Assembly: GCF_020216525.1 (NCBI RefSeq)
Contig: NZ_JAIWOY010000004.1
Coordinates: 272,934-336,933, forward strand
DNA length: 64,000 bases
From: Nocardioides nematodiphilus
GTDB lineage: Bacteria > Actinomycetota > Actinomycetes > Propionibacteriales > Nocardioidaceae
Direction: 5' to 3'
The notes beneath the pieces are model-generated. The model was not told the origin of the DNA, did not search any database, and was given only the letters and a program-made list of their open reading frames with translations. Made by a program: the position numbers and the translations under genes. Below, piece after piece: positions 50,101 through 59,154 of this stretch (within the stretch, counting starts at the first letter, position 1; the number at the start of each line of letters is the position of its first letter).

Positions 50101-51095
50101 CAGCGCGGGTGGATCGCGGCGCGCAGGTGGGTGTCGTAGATGGCCCGTACGCCCGCGAGGAACTCCTCGCTGACCGCCGGCAGCGAGCCGGCGGCGGCGT
50201 TGGCCCGGGCCTGGTCGACGTTGCGCGCGCCCGGGATCACCGTGGTGACGCCGGGCTGCTGCGCCGCCCACGCCAGTGCGGCCTGCGCGGTGCTGGCGCC
50301 GGACGGGCCGTGGGTGCGTGCGAGCTCGACGAACTCCTGCGCCGCCTGCAGCCCGACCTCGTAGTCGACGCCGGAGAACGTCTCGCCCTGGTCGAACGCC
50401 TCGCCGTGGCGGTTGTAGCTGCGGTGGTCGTTGTGCGCGAAGACCGTCTCGCGGCTGTAGCGACCCGAGAGCAGGCCGGAGGCGAGCGGCACCCGGACGA
50501 TGATGCCGACGCCGGCCTCGGCCGCGGCCGGGAGGACCGCGTCGAGCGGCTTGAGCCGGAAGGCGTTGAGGATGATCTGGACGCTCGCCGCTCCGTTGCG
50601 GATCGCGGTCAGCGCCTGGTCGCAGGTCTCCACCGATACGCCGTACGCCGCGATCGCGCCGTCGTCGACGAGCGTGCGCAGGCCGTCGTACGTCCGCTCG
50701 TCCTCGATCGTCTCGCTCGGCGGGCAGTGCAGCTGCACCAGATCGAGAGTGTCGACGCCGAGGTTGCGACGTGAGCGGTCCGTCCAGGCCCGGAAGTTGT
50801 CGAGGGTGTAGTTCTCCGGGACCTGGTCGACGCGGCGGCCCATCTTGGTCGCCACCGTCACCGGCGCCCCCGAGGACCGCAGGAAGCCGCCGATGATCTG
50901 CTCGCTGCGCCCGTCGCCGTACACGTCTGCGGTGTCGAAGAACGTCACGCCGGCCTCGAAGCTGGCCTCCAGGACGGCGCGCGCGGCGTCTTCGGTGACG
51001 TCACCCCAATCGGCGCCGAGCTGCCAGGTGCCGAGGCCGATGATCGAGACGTCCTTGCCGGTGCTGCCGAGAGTGCGCTGGTCCATACCGTCCAT
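50097..51095 (-). CDS. Aldo/keto reductase
   Basis: A 332-residue NAD(P)H-dependent oxidoreductase with a TIM-barrel fold. The catalytic tetrad is seen as D and Y in FFDTADVYGDGRSE (about 52-65), K in VATKMG (about 83) and H in LVQLHCPP (about 123). GSTGKDVSIIGLGTWQLG at the N-terminus and VIPGARNVDQARANAAAG near the C-terminus (cofactor binding) are family marks. It resembles YajO/YghZ-type enzymes of unknown substrate. Start is ATG 51095 or 51086. First gene of the reductase-sortase-mug operon. Confidence 0.9.
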   Translation of the reverse strand: MDGMDQRTLGSTGKDVSIIGLGTWQLGADWGDVTEDAARAVLEASFEAGVTFFDTADVYGDGRSEQIIGGFLRSSGAPVTVATKMGRRVDQVPENYTLDNFRAWTDRSRRNLGVDTLDLVQLHCPPSETIEDERTYDGLRTLVDDGAIAAYGVSVETCDQALTAIRNGAASVQIILNAFRLKPLDAVLPAAAEAGVGIIVRVPLASGLLSGRYSRETVFAHNDHRSYNRHGEAFDQGETFSGVDYEVGLQAAQEFVELARTHGPSGASTAQAALAWAAQQPGVTTVIPGARNVDQARANAAAGSLPAVSEEFLAGVRAIYDTHLRAAIHPRW

Positions 51096-51160
51096 CTTGG
51101 CCGATCGGGTACAGGAGCTGGCGAAGACCCCTGGGGAAGATGCCCGTGAAGGAGGAACCG

Positions 51161-51526
51161 ATGGCTGTCACCGCATTCGGCGACCTGCCGCTCGCGGATC
51201 GCGAACGCGCCTGGGACGGCGCCGCCGCGGAGAAGCGGGTGCGCGCCTGGGCGAAGGCCGAGGACGAGCCGAACGAGCGCTACCGCGACGCCCACGTCTG
51301 GTACGACGCCGATCGCAAGGACCGGTTCACCGCCTACAAGCTGCTCATCGCCGATGTCGTCGGCGGGCGCCTGGTCGCCGTGCCGCGAGGCGTGATGGCG
51401 GCCGGGAACGTGATGGACGGAGCACGGGGCGGCGTGGACCTGCCGAACAAGGACGTCGAGCGGGTCAAGAGCCACCTGGCGAAGTACTACAAGAAGATGG
51501 GCGACGAGCCGCCCTGGGAGCGCTGA
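51161..51526 (+). CDS. Small protein related to a phage head maturation protease N-terminal region
   Basis: A 121-residue soluble protein. The pattern RERAWDGAAAEKRVRAWAKAEDEPNERYRDAHVWYD, then YKLLIADVVGGRLVAVPRGVMAAGNVMDGARGG and KSHLAKYYKKMGDEPPWE, matches sequence found next to or inside tailed-phage capsid maturation proteases, but here it is alone: no catalytic protease domain, portal or capsid gene is near. The ATG at 51161 follows GGAGGA by four bases. It may be a domesticated phage piece or a small house-keeping protein from which the phage domain came. Family recall is from memory of the pattern. Confidence 0.6.
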   Translation: MAVTAFGDLPLADRERAWDGAAAEKRVRAWAKAEDEPNERYRDAHVWYDADRKDRFTAYKLLIADVVGGRLVAVPRGVMAAGNVMDGARGGVDLPNKDVERVKSHLAKYYKKMGDEPPWER

Positions 51527-51529
51527 GGC

Positions 51530-52225
51530 TCAGGCCGGGCGCCCTGCGACGAAGGCGGCCACCGCATCCCCGAACGCGTCGGCCCCGGCTTGCGTCGGGT
51601 GCAGCCGGTCGGGCTGATAGCCCAGACGGAGGTCGACGGTCGAGAGGTACGGGACCGCGGCGTCCTTGCTCAGCGCCGCGAGCAGGCGGTCCACCCGCGG
51701 GACGCCGGCGGCACGCGACGGTGCCATCGGCGGCCCGACCACGACGACATCGCGTCCGCGCAGGGCGGCGATCAGCTGGTGGAAGCCGTCGGTGATCGCG
51801 GCCGACGACTGGTCGACGTCGTTGAGACCGCCCTCGACGACGACCAGGTCGGCGCCGCCCTGCACGGCCCGGTGGGCCCGCTGGAAGTAGGCCACCGGAC
51901 CGCATGGCGAGGCGTAGGCGCTGAAGCCGGAGCCGGAGAAGCCGTCGACGTACACCCGCCCGGGCAGGCGCGCGGGCCAGGACCGGTCCGGGTCGGCGAG
52001 CCCCAGGCCCGCGGACCAGGAGTCGCCGATGACCACGACACGCCGACCGGTGCCGGAGACCGCTGCGGTCCGCGCGGCGTGGGCGGCGGCGAAGTCGTGG
52101 CAGCGGGCGCGCCCGATGGCGTCGGCGGCGGCGCGCGCGTGCCACGTCCGCACGCCGGTCAGCAGACCGGCGAGGAGACAGACGATGACGACCACGAAGG
52201 CCGCACGACGGACCGAGACGCGCAC
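51530..52225 (-). CDS. SGNH/GDSL-type hydrolase, secreted or anchored
   Basis: A 231-residue esterase-like protein. After MRVSVRR a hydrophobic segment (about 8-26) anchors or exports it. Block I is VVVIGDSWSAGLGL with the nucleophile serine, block III is VVEGGLNDVD (GxND), and block V is DRLHPTQAG with the catalytic His and Asp. A lipase, acyl esterase or carbohydrate acetyl-esterase role is possible; the sequence does not say which. The start is GTG at 52225 without a clear ribosome site. It is convergent with the small phage-like gene, with only three bases between the stops. Confidence 0.85.
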   Translation of the reverse strand: MRVSVRRAAFVVVIVCLLAGLLTGVRTWHARAAADAIGRARCHDFAAAHAARTAAVSGTGRRVVVIGDSWSAGLGLADPDRSWPARLPGRVYVDGFSGSGFSAYASPCGPVAYFQRAHRAVQGGADLVVVEGGLNDVDQSSAAITDGFHQLIAALRGRDVVVVGPPMAPSRAAGVPRVDRLLAALSKDAAVPYLSTVDLRLGYQPDRLHPTQAGADAFGDAVAAFVAGRPA

Positions 52226-52268
52226 AGGAGAAGGATGCGTTCCCTAGGCGTTCTGCGCAGCCGAATCG

Positions 52269-53741
52269 TCAGATCGCGTACGCGGCGAGCTCGCCGGCGA
52301 GATCCTCGTTGGCGCGACCCTTGATCTCGGTGCCCTCGCCGGTGTGCTCGAGGGAGTCGATCTCGCCCTGCTGGTGGATCGCGTTGACCAGGTCGCCTCG
52401 CCCGTACGGCAGCAGCACGTGGAACGCGACGCCCGGACGGGGCAGGTCGGTCTCGATGGCGCGGATCGCCTCGGCGATGCCCTCGCCGGTCTTGGCCGAG
52501 ACGACGACCGAGTGCGGTTCGGCGCGCTGCAGGCGCTGCACCACGACGGGGTCGGCGGCGTCGGCCTTGTTGATCACGACGAGCTCGGGCACCTGGGAGG
52601 CGCCGATCTCGGCGAAGACCTCGCGGACGGCGGAGAGCTGGCCCTCCGGGTCCGGGTGCGAGCCGTCGACGACGTGCACGATCAGGTCGGCATCCGCGAC
52701 CTCCTCCAGCGTCGAGCGGAAGGCCTCGACGAGCTGGTGGGGCAGGTGCCGGACGAAGCCGACGGTGTCGGACATCGTGTAGACGCGGCCGTCGGCGGTG
52801 GTGGTGCGCCGCGTGGTCGGGTCGAGGGTGGCGAAGAGGGCGTCCTCGACGAGCACGCCGGCGTCGGTGAGCCGGTTGAGCAGCGACGACTTGCCGGCGT
52901 TGGTGTAGCCGGCGATCGCGACCGCGGGGATCTGGTTGCGACGACGGGTGGCCCGCTTGATGTCGCGGGTGCCCTTCATCTCCTTGAGCTCGCGGCGGAG
53001 CTTGGCGATCTTGTCGTTGATCCGACGACGGTCGGTCTCGATCTTGGTCTCACCGGGGCCACGTCCACCGATGCCGACGCCGTTGGCCGCACGACCGCCG
53101 ACCTGGCGCGACAGGTTGCCACCCCAACCACGAAGACGCTGCTTCATGTAGCTGAGCTGGGCCAGCTCGACCTGCGCCTGGCCCTCCTTGGACTTCGCGT
53201 GCTGGGCAAAGATGTCGAGGATCAGCGCGGTCCGGTCGACGACCTTGACCTTGACCTTGTCCTCGAGGTTCCTGAGCTGCGAGGGAGCGAGCTCGCCGTC
53301 GCAGATGACGGTGTCGGCGCCGGTGGCCTGGACGATCTCGCGGATCGCCTCCACCTTGCCGCGCCCGACGTAGGTGGCCGGGTCGGGTGCCTGCCGGCGC
53401 TGGTAGATCGCCTCGAGCACCTCCGAGCCGGCGGTCTCGGCGAGCAGCGCGAGCTCGGCCAGGGAGTTCTCGGCGTCCTGCGTGGTGCCGCTGGTCCACA
53501 CGCCGACGAGGACGACCTTCTCCAGACGGAGCTGGCGGTACTCGACCTCGGTGATGTCCTCGAGCTCGGTGCGCAGGTTCGCGACACGGCGAAGCGCGTG
53601 GCGCTCGGCGAGCTCGATGGCGCCGAGGGTCTGCTCCTCGGGGTCCTCGTCGTCATAGCCGGCGTCGAGGGCGTCCGTGTCGTCCCAGCCGGCGGTGTCC
53701 TCGAGCTCGTTCTCGAGGCTGAAGTCAGATGCGTTAGTCAT
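52269..53741 (-). CDS. hflX: Ribosome-associated GTPase HflX
   Basis: A 490-residue GTPase. Acidic N-terminal extension, then the HflX N-domain (VVLVGVWTSGTTQDAENSLAELALLAETAG, ATYVGRGKVEAI) and the glycine-rich GGRGPGETKIETDRR. The G domain has G1 GYTNAGKSS, G3 DTVGF and G4 NKAD. HflX splits stalled or heat-damaged 70S ribosomes. In many actinobacteria it sits downstream of miaA and dapF on the same strand; here the same order and strand hold, with several genes between. Confidence 0.95.
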   Translation of the reverse strand: MTNASDFSLENELEDTAGWDDTDALDAGYDDEDPEEQTLGAIELAERHALRRVANLRTELEDITEVEYRQLRLEKVVLVGVWTSGTTQDAENSLAELALLAETAGSEVLEAIYQRRQAPDPATYVGRGKVEAIREIVQATGADTVICDGELAPSQLRNLEDKVKVKVVDRTALILDIFAQHAKSKEGQAQVELAQLSYMKQRLRGWGGNLSRQVGGRAANGVGIGGRGPGETKIETDRRRINDKIAKLRRELKEMKGTRDIKRATRRRNQIPAVAIAGYTNAGKSSLLNRLTDAGVLVEDALFATLDPTTRRTTTADGRVYTMSDTVGFVRHLPHQLVEAFRSTLEEVADADLIVHVVDGSHPDPEGQLSAVREVFAEIGASQVPELVVINKADAADPVVVQRLQRAEPHSVVVSAKTGEGIAEAIRAIETDLPRPGVAFHVLLPYGRGDLVNAIHQQGEIDSLEHTGEGTEIKGRANEDLAGELAAYAI

Positions 53742-53817
53742 ACAGCATCAAGAGTACGGCGGTACGCCAGCGATTAACCGATCGCGGACGCACCGCCGTG
53801 GCGGGGTGGGGCAACGA

Positions 53818-54594
53818 TCACTTGGGAGGCATCCGGATGCCGCCGTCGACGCGGACGACCTCGGCGTTCATGTAGTCGTTGGTCAGCAGCTCGATCACCA
53901 TGGAGGCGAGCTCGTCGCCGGTGCCGAGGCGCTTGGGGAAGAGCACGTTGGACCCGAGGTTGGCCTTGAAGGCGTCGGACTCGGGGCCGGTGCCGTAGAT
54001 CGGGGTGTCGATCAGACCGGGCGCGACCACGTTGAGCCGGATGCCGGAGGCGGCGAGGTCGCGCGCGACCGGGAGGTTCATGCCGACGACGCCGCCCTTG
54101 GAGGCGGAGTAGGCGGCCTGGCCGATCTGGCCGTCGAAGGCCGCGACCGACGCCATGTTGACGATCGCGCCGCGCTGGCCGTTCTCGTCGGGCTCGTTGC
54201 GGCTCATCACGGTGGCGGCCTGGCGGGTCATGTCGAAGGTGCCGATGAGGTTGATCTCGATGACCTTGCGGAAGGCGCCGAGGTCGAAGGCCGAGGAGAT
54301 CTGGCCGTCGCGACCGATGGTGCGGGTCGCCCAGCCGATGCCGGCGGAGTTGACGCACGCCTTGAGCGGCGCGATCTGGGCGGCCTGCTCGACCGCGGCG
54401 GTGATCTGGTCGGTGTTGGTGACGTCGACCTGCGCGAACACGCCCTTCACCTCCTCCGCCAGGGCCTCGCCCTTGTCGGCCTGGAGGTCGGCGATGATCA
54501 CGGTCGCGCCACGGGCGGCGAGCTGGCGTACGCACGCGGCGCCGATGCCGCTGGCGCCGCCGGTGACGATGGCAGTGCTGTTGGTGAGGTCCAT
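53818..54594 (-). CDS. Short-chain dehydrogenase, 3-hydroxyacyl-CoA dehydrogenase type II-like
   Basis: A 258-residue classical SDR. The cofactor motif is TGGASGIGAACVRQL (about 11-25), with D37 in IIADLQ favouring NAD. NSAGIGWA is the NAG-like motif, and the catalytic set is S in NMASVAAFDGQ with YSASK. VAPGLIDTPIYG and the late DGGIRMPPK are typical of the human HSD10-like (type II hydroxyacyl-CoA dehydrogenase) group, so a role in fatty acid or branched-chain degradation is likely. A TAGGGT -10 element six bases upstream supports the ATG. Confidence 0.87.
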   Translation of the reverse strand: MDLTNSTAIVTGGASGIGAACVRQLAARGATVIIADLQADKGEALAEEVKGVFAQVDVTNTDQITAAVEQAAQIAPLKACVNSAGIGWATRTIGRDGQISSAFDLGAFRKVIEINLIGTFDMTRQAATVMSRNEPDENGQRGAIVNMASVAAFDGQIGQAAYSASKGGVVGMNLPVARDLAASGIRLNVVAPGLIDTPIYGTGPESDAFKANLGSNVLFPKRLGTGDELASMVIELLTNDYMNAEVVRVDGGIRMPPK

Positions 54595-54600
54595 GCTCGG

Positions 54601-54606
54601 ACCCTA
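54601..54606 (-). promoter_or_regulatory. -10 element of a leaderless promoter (SDR)
   Basis: On the minus strand TAGGGT ends six bases before the ATG at 54594. Confidence 0.5.
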
Positions 54607-54726
54607 ACAGCGCGACTGTCAGCATGGAACGGCCATCAGCGGCCGAGTACGACCCCGCTCAGGACCGTGCCCGACGCCGCCGGGACATGTCGGGACGACG
54701 TCGTGGCCGGCCGCGGCCCGCGCAGG

Positions 54727-54732
54727 TACGGT
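54727..54732 (+). promoter_or_regulatory. -10 element of a leaderless promoter (phosphoesterase)
   Basis: TACGGT ends six bases before the GTG at 54739 and supports that start, which also fits the signal peptide. Confidence 0.5.
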
Positions 54733-54738
54733 CGTGGG

Positions 54739-55656
54739 GTGCAGCTCATCTCCCCGATCCGCCTGATCGCCGCCACCGGATTGGTCGCGGCGGCCACCGC
54801 CTGCGGCTCCGTGACATCGTCGACCGCCGCCCCGAGCGCATCCCCGCCGTCAACGTCCGCGTCGGCGTCGGCCGCGCCGCGACCGGTCGACAAGGTCATC
54901 GTGTTCGTGGTCGAGAACCACTCGCTGGCCCAGATGCAGGCGGGCATGCCGAGGACGTACGCCTTCGCCAAGCGCCACTCGTACGCCACGAACTACTCGG
55001 CGATCCAGCACCCGTCGCTGCCCAACTACATCGCGATCGCGGCCGGCAGCACCCTCGGCGTCAACGACGACGCCAACCCGTCGGCCCACCGGCTGACCGG
55101 CAGCAACGTGTTCCGCCAGGCGCGGCGGCAGCACCGGACCGCACGGACGTACGCCGACGCGATGCCGCACCGCTGCGCGCTCACCAACGCCGGGACCTAC
55201 GCCGTGCGGCACAACCCGTGGACCTACTTCACGCCCGATCGCGCGGCCTGCCGCCGCAACGACGTCCCGGCGACGCGGCTGGCGCACGACGCCGCGACCG
55301 GCACGCTGCCGAACCTCGGCTTCGTCATCCCGGACGTCATCCACGACGCGCACGACGGCACCCTCGCCCAGGCCGACGCCTGGATCTCCTCCCGGATCGC
55401 CTCCCTCACCGCGGGTCCGGACTGGCGCTCGGGCCGGCTCGCGATCGTCGTCACCGCCGACGAGGACGACCACAGCGCCGGCAACAAGGTGCTCACCGTG
55501 GTGGCGACCAGGGGTCAGCACCGGCGCGTGGTCACCACGCCGCTCAACCACTACTCGCTGACCGGGTTCCTCGAGGACGTCATCGGCGCCAAGCACCTGC
55601 GCCACGCGCGCACCGCGCCGTCGCTGACGAAGGCCTTCGGGGTCTCCGTCGGCTGA
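54739..55656 (+). CDS. Secreted phosphoesterase-family lipoprotein (acid phosphatase-like)
   Basis: About 305 residues. The signal peptide ends at ATAC (lipid cysteine near 22) and is followed by a long Ser/Ala/Pro linker. VIVFVVENHSLAQMQAG (about 53-69) opens the alkaline-phosphatase-superfamily phosphoesterase domain; NYSAIQHPSLPNYIAIAAG holds the substrate-nucleophile region, LGFVIPDVIHDAHDG and VVTADEDDHSAGN hold the later metal ligands (Asp/His). Relatives are acid phosphatases and phospholipase C-like enzymes of actinobacteria. It probably releases phosphate outside the cell. It is convergent with dapF, nine bases between stops. Confidence 0.85.
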   Translation: MQLISPIRLIAATGLVAAATACGSVTSSTAAPSASPPSTSASASAAPRPVDKVIVFVVENHSLAQMQAGMPRTYAFAKRHSYATNYSAIQHPSLPNYIAIAAGSTLGVNDDANPSAHRLTGSNVFRQARRQHRTARTYADAMPHRCALTNAGTYAVRHNPWTYFTPDRAACRRNDVPATRLAHDAATGTLPNLGFVIPDVIHDAHDGTLAQADAWISSRIASLTAGPDWRSGRLAIVVTADEDDHSAGNKVLTVVATRGQHRRVVTTPLNHYSLTGFLEDVIGAKHLRHARTAPSLTKAFGVSVG

Positions 55657-55665
55657 CGCCCCCGC

Positions 55666-56514
55666 CTAGAGCGAGGTCGTGCCGCTGGCGACGAGCGCCG
55701 CGGGGCCGGTGAGCAGGGCGTGGCCCGCCTCGCTCCAGGTGACCGTGAGCCGGCCGCCGGGGACGTCGACGGTGTAGGTGGAGCCGTCCGCGACGTGTCC
55801 GTCGGCCTCCATGATCGCCACCGCGGTCGCACCGATGCCCGTACCGCAGGAGCGGGTCTCGCCGACGCCACGCTCGTGCACGCGCATGCTGAGGTGCGCC
55901 TCGCCTGCCCGCTCGACCAGCTCGACGTTGACGCCGTGCGGGTAGGTCGCGGCGTCGAAGGCCGGCTGGCGGGTCAGGTCGACGTCGTCCACCCGGACGT
56001 CGCCGTCGTCGAGCAGCGCGACCGCGTGCGGGTTGCCCATGTCGACGTGGCGCGCCTTCCAGGTGCGCCCGGTGTCCCCGTCGATCCCGATCTCCGTCCA
56101 GCCGAGGAGCTGCGGGGCGCCGAGGTCGACGGTCCACAGCTCGCCGTCGAAGGTGAGGGTCTTGTCGCCGGCGCGGGTCGCGATGGTGATCTCGTCGCTG
56201 GTGTCGAGCCCGCTGTCGCGCAGGTAGGCGGCGAAGGCGCGGGTGCCGTTGCCGCACATCTCCGCGATGGACCCGTCGGCGTTGCGGTAGTCCATGAACC
56301 ACGTCGCCGAGGAGGTCGGCGCGCCCGGCCAGGTGGCGTCGTAGGAGGCCGTACGGATGACGCGGAGCACACCGTCGCCGCCGATGCCGGCGTGCCGGTC
56401 GCACAGCGCTCGTACGCGGGCGTCCGCGAGCGGCCCGTGGACGCTGCCGTCGGGATCGGGCAGGACGACGAAGTCGTTCTCGGTGGCGTGCGCCTTGATG
56501 AATGCGTAGCCCAT
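55666..56514 (-). CDS. dapF: Diaminopimelate epimerase DapF
   Basis: A 282-residue epimerase. It converts LL- to meso-diaminopimelate for lysine and peptidoglycan. The two catalytic cysteines are C87 in EMCGNGTRAFA and C223 in RSCGTGIGATA; HATENDFVVLP and VDMGNPHAV are the other landmarks. Its ATG shares one base with the stop of the upstream gene (TGATG), so the two are coupled. The usual actinobacterial neighbours miaA and hflX are on the same strand on either side. Confidence 0.95.
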   Translation of the reverse strand: MGYAFIKAHATENDFVVLPDPDGSVHGPLADARVRALCDRHAGIGGDGVLRVIRTASYDATWPGAPTSSATWFMDYRNADGSIAEMCGNGTRAFAAYLRDSGLDTSDEITIATRAGDKTLTFDGELWTVDLGAPQLLGWTEIGIDGDTGRTWKARHVDMGNPHAVALLDDGDVRVDDVDLTRQPAFDAATYPHGVNVELVERAGEAHLSMRVHERGVGETRSCGTGIGATAVAIMEADGHVADGSTYTVDVPGGRLTVTWSEAGHALLTGPAALVASGTTSL

Positions 56515-57131
56515 CAGTAGAGCCCCTTCGTGTAGGCCTCGCCGTAGTAGGCGTCGAGCTCCTCGATCGTCCCGGGTGCGTTCTCGAACGTCTTCGCGAT
56601 CACCGCGCGCCGCGGGATCCGCGCATCCGGCGCCCAGGTCTCGTGCTCCCACAGCCCGCTGCGCAGGAACGCCTTGGCACAGTGGAAGAAGATCTGCTCG
56701 ATCTCGACGACCATCGCCAGGATCGGCCGCTTGTCCCGCACGCTCATCGCGTCGAAGAAGTCGGCGTCGCGCACCAGCTGCGCGCGGCCGTTGATCCGCA
56801 GCGTGTCGCTGCGGCCCGGGATGACGAAGATCAGCCCGACGTACGGGTTCGCGAGGACGTTGAGGTAGCCGTCGGCGCGCTTGTTGCCGGGTCGCTCGGC
56901 GATGGCGATCGTGGTGTCGTCGATGACGTGGACCAGCGAGCCGGCGGGGTCGCCCTTCGGACTGGCGTCGAGGCGACCGTCGGCGTCGCTCGTGGCGAGC
57001 ACGCAGAACGGGCTGGCCGCGAGCCAGTCGCGATCGATGTCGAGGAGCCGTGTGCGCTCCTTGTTGACCGCGCGCTCGTTGGGCTCGCCGAGCAGGGAGC
57101 GCAGCTCGTCGGCGGTGTCGATCGGGGTCAC
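56514..57131 (-). CDS. Pyridoxamine 5'-phosphate oxidase-family protein (split-barrel FMN)
   Basis: A 205-residue protein with the PNPOx-like split barrel: FCVLATSDADGRLDASPKGDPAG (about 42-64), NKRADGYLNVLANPYVGLIFVIPGRSDTLRINGRAQ (about 83-118). This group includes MSMEG_1380-like FMN or F420 proteins that lack pyridoxine oxidase activity; the true reaction is unknown. C-terminal residues FFHCAKAFLRSGLWEHETW are common in the subgroup. The GTG has TACGCT six bases upstream. It is co-translated with dapF by a one-base stop/start overlap. Confidence 0.8.
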   Translation of the reverse strand: MTPIDTADELRSLLGEPNERAVNKERTRLLDIDRDWLAASPFCVLATSDADGRLDASPKGDPAGSLVHVIDDTTIAIAERPGNKRADGYLNVLANPYVGLIFVIPGRSDTLRINGRAQLVRDADFFDAMSVRDKRPILAMVVEIEQIFFHCAKAFLRSGLWEHETWAPDARIPRRAVIAKTFENAPGTIEELDAYYGEAYTKGLY

Positions 57132-57137
57132 GCGCCA

Positions 57138-57143
57138 AGCGTA
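57138..57143 (-). promoter_or_regulatory. -10 element of a leaderless promoter (PNPOx-like gene and dapF)
   Basis: On the minus strand TACGCT ends six bases before the GTG at 57131; no ribosome site is present. Confidence 0.5.
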
Positions 57144-57250
57144 GGCGACCGCGCGAGCGACGGCGCCGAGCGCGGATCGAGCTCCGGCCACCGGCCGCCA
57201 GTGCGGGCGCGGGGCTACTCCGGCGCACCCCGCCGGCCCTCCGCCCGGCT

Positions 57251-59095
57251 TCAGCCCGCGCGGACCACCCGCGCCGAGCCGCCGCCACGCCGGGTGGGCT
57301 CGGCCGCGACGGTGATCCTCCTCCCGGGCCCGAACTCGATCCCGGTCGCCGCGCCGATCTCGGCTGCGCTCGTGCCCGGGGCGCCCGGAGGCGCGAACTT
57401 CTGGCCGTACGCGGCGAGGGCCGCGCCGTACCGGTCGATGAAGGCCTGCTCCGCGGTGGTGGTGGCGCTGTTCTGGTTGGAGGCGCGCGGCGCGGCGATC
57501 GCCTGCGGCAGTGTCATACCTCGGTCGATGCGATCGAAGAGGATCTGCAGGACGGTGGTGATGATGGTGGCGCCGCCGGGCGATCCGACCGCGAGCCACG
57601 GCTTGCCGTGCCGCAGGACGATCGTCGGCGAGATCGAGCTGCGCGGGCGCTTGTCCGGCTCGATCCGGTTCGGGTCGTGGGGGTCGTAGACGGCGCTGAA
57701 GTCGGTCAGCTCGTTGTTGAGCAGGAAGCCGCGGTGCGGCACGACGATGCCGGAGCCACCGGTCTGCTCGATGGTGAGCGTGTACTCGACGACGTTGCCC
57801 CACCGGTCCGAGACGGTCAGGTTGGTGGTCTCGCGGTTCTCGGTGTCCTCACGTGCGGCGCCGGTGGCCGGCGCTCCGCTGCAGACGCCGTCGTACGACG
57901 ACACGTCGCCGGCCGCGACCGGCTTCGCCATCGCGGTGGTCGGCGAGAGGGCGCAGGCCCGCTCCTTGGCGTACGTGGGCGAGAGCAGATCCGCGAGGGG
58001 GACGTGGACCTTGTCGGGGTCGCCGACGTAGGCGTTGCGATCGGCGTACGCGAGCGCACTCGCCTCGAGGTAGTGGTGCAGCGCGGCGGGGGCGCTCATC
58101 GCGCTGAGGTGGTAGTTCGACAGGATGTTGAGCGCCTCGCCGACGGTGGAGCCGCCCGAGGACGCCGGCCCCATGCCGTAGACGTCACGGCCGCGGTACG
58201 TCACGTGCGTCGGGCGCCGGTCCACGACGCGATAGCGCGCCAGGTCCCGGCGCGTCATCGATCCGGGCATCACCGGCAGGTCGGTGCCGGCCGTCTTCGG
58301 CGGGCGCTGGACGGTCCGGGCGATCTGCTGAGCGAGCGCGCCGCGGTAGAAGGCGCGGACGCCCTTGCGGGCGATCAGGTCGTACGTGGCCGCCAGGTCC
58401 GGGTTGCGCAGGCGGCTGCCGACCGTCGGTGCGTGCCCGCCGCGCAGGTAGAGCCTCCTGGTGCTGGTGAACGCCTGGAACCGCTCGGCGTTGTCGCTGA
58501 CCTGCTGGTTGAAGGTCCTGTCCACCACGAAGCCGCGCCGGGCCAGCGCCGCCGCGGGTCGCAGCGAACGGGCCATCGAGCGCGTGCCCCACCGGTGCAG
58601 GGCGCGCTGCCAGGTCGCCAGCGAGCCCGGCGTGCCGACGGAGACGCCGCTGGTCACCCGCTGCGGAGTGAAGGGGTACGGCTGCCCGGTGCTCGGGTCG
58701 ATGAACGCGTCGTGCGACATCGCATGGGGCGCGGTCTCGCGACCGTCGATGGTCCTGACCTTCCCGGTGCGGTGGTCGTAGTAGACGAAGAAGCCGCCCC
58801 CGCCGATGCCGCTGCTGAAGGGCTCGGTGACGCCCAGTGCGGCCGCGGCCGCGACCGCCGCATCGACAGCGTTGCCGCCCTGCCGCAGGACCTGCAGCCC
58901 GATCCGGCTGGCGTCGGCGTCGACGGTGGAGATGCCGCCGCCGGTGCCGACCATGGTCGCCTGCTTGGGTGGCGGAGTGGCACGATGCGCGGCTGCCGTC
59001 GCGGAGGCCGCCCCGGCGGGGGCGATCCCGATGGTCAACAGGGTGCTGCCGAGCGCGAGCGCAGCACCGGCGGCCAGAGCGTGGGTGGACTTCAT
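57251..59095 (-). CDS. ggt: Gamma-glutamyltransferase (Ggt family), exported
   Basis: A 614-residue precursor. A signal peptide (about 1-31, AGAALALGSTLLTIGIAPAGA) directs export. The large subunit has GGNAVDAAVAAAAALGVTEPFSSGIGGGGFFVYYD; self-cleavage should occur before the threonine near residue 423 in NRETTNLTVSD, which becomes the nucleophile of the small subunit. PRSSISPTIVL and GSPGGATIITTVLQI in the small subunit bind the glutamyl group. It hydrolyses or transfers gamma-glutamyl groups of glutathione-like thiols outside the cell. ATG follows GGAGGAG by five bases. Confidence 0.92.
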   Translation of the reverse strand: MKSTHALAAGAALALGSTLLTIGIAPAGAASATAAAHRATPPPKQATMVGTGGGISTVDADASRIGLQVLRQGGNAVDAAVAAAAALGVTEPFSSGIGGGGFFVYYDHRTGKVRTIDGRETAPHAMSHDAFIDPSTGQPYPFTPQRVTSGVSVGTPGSLATWQRALHRWGTRSMARSLRPAAALARRGFVVDRTFNQQVSDNAERFQAFTSTRRLYLRGGHAPTVGSRLRNPDLAATYDLIARKGVRAFYRGALAQQIARTVQRPPKTAGTDLPVMPGSMTRRDLARYRVVDRRPTHVTYRGRDVYGMGPASSGGSTVGEALNILSNYHLSAMSAPAALHHYLEASALAYADRNAYVGDPDKVHVPLADLLSPTYAKERACALSPTTAMAKPVAAGDVSSYDGVCSGAPATGAAREDTENRETTNLTVSDRWGNVVEYTLTIEQTGGSGIVVPHRGFLLNNELTDFSAVYDPHDPNRIEPDKRPRSSISPTIVLRHGKPWLAVGSPGGATIITTVLQILFDRIDRGMTLPQAIAAPRASNQNSATTTAEQAFIDRYGAALAAYGQKFAPPGAPGTSAAEIGAATGIEFGPGRRITVAAEPTRRGGGSARVVRAG

Positions 59096-59154
59096 GGGCA
59101 CTCCTCCGAGACGGGTACGTGCCCGGTGCCCCGCCACCCGCGCGGATAACGGGG

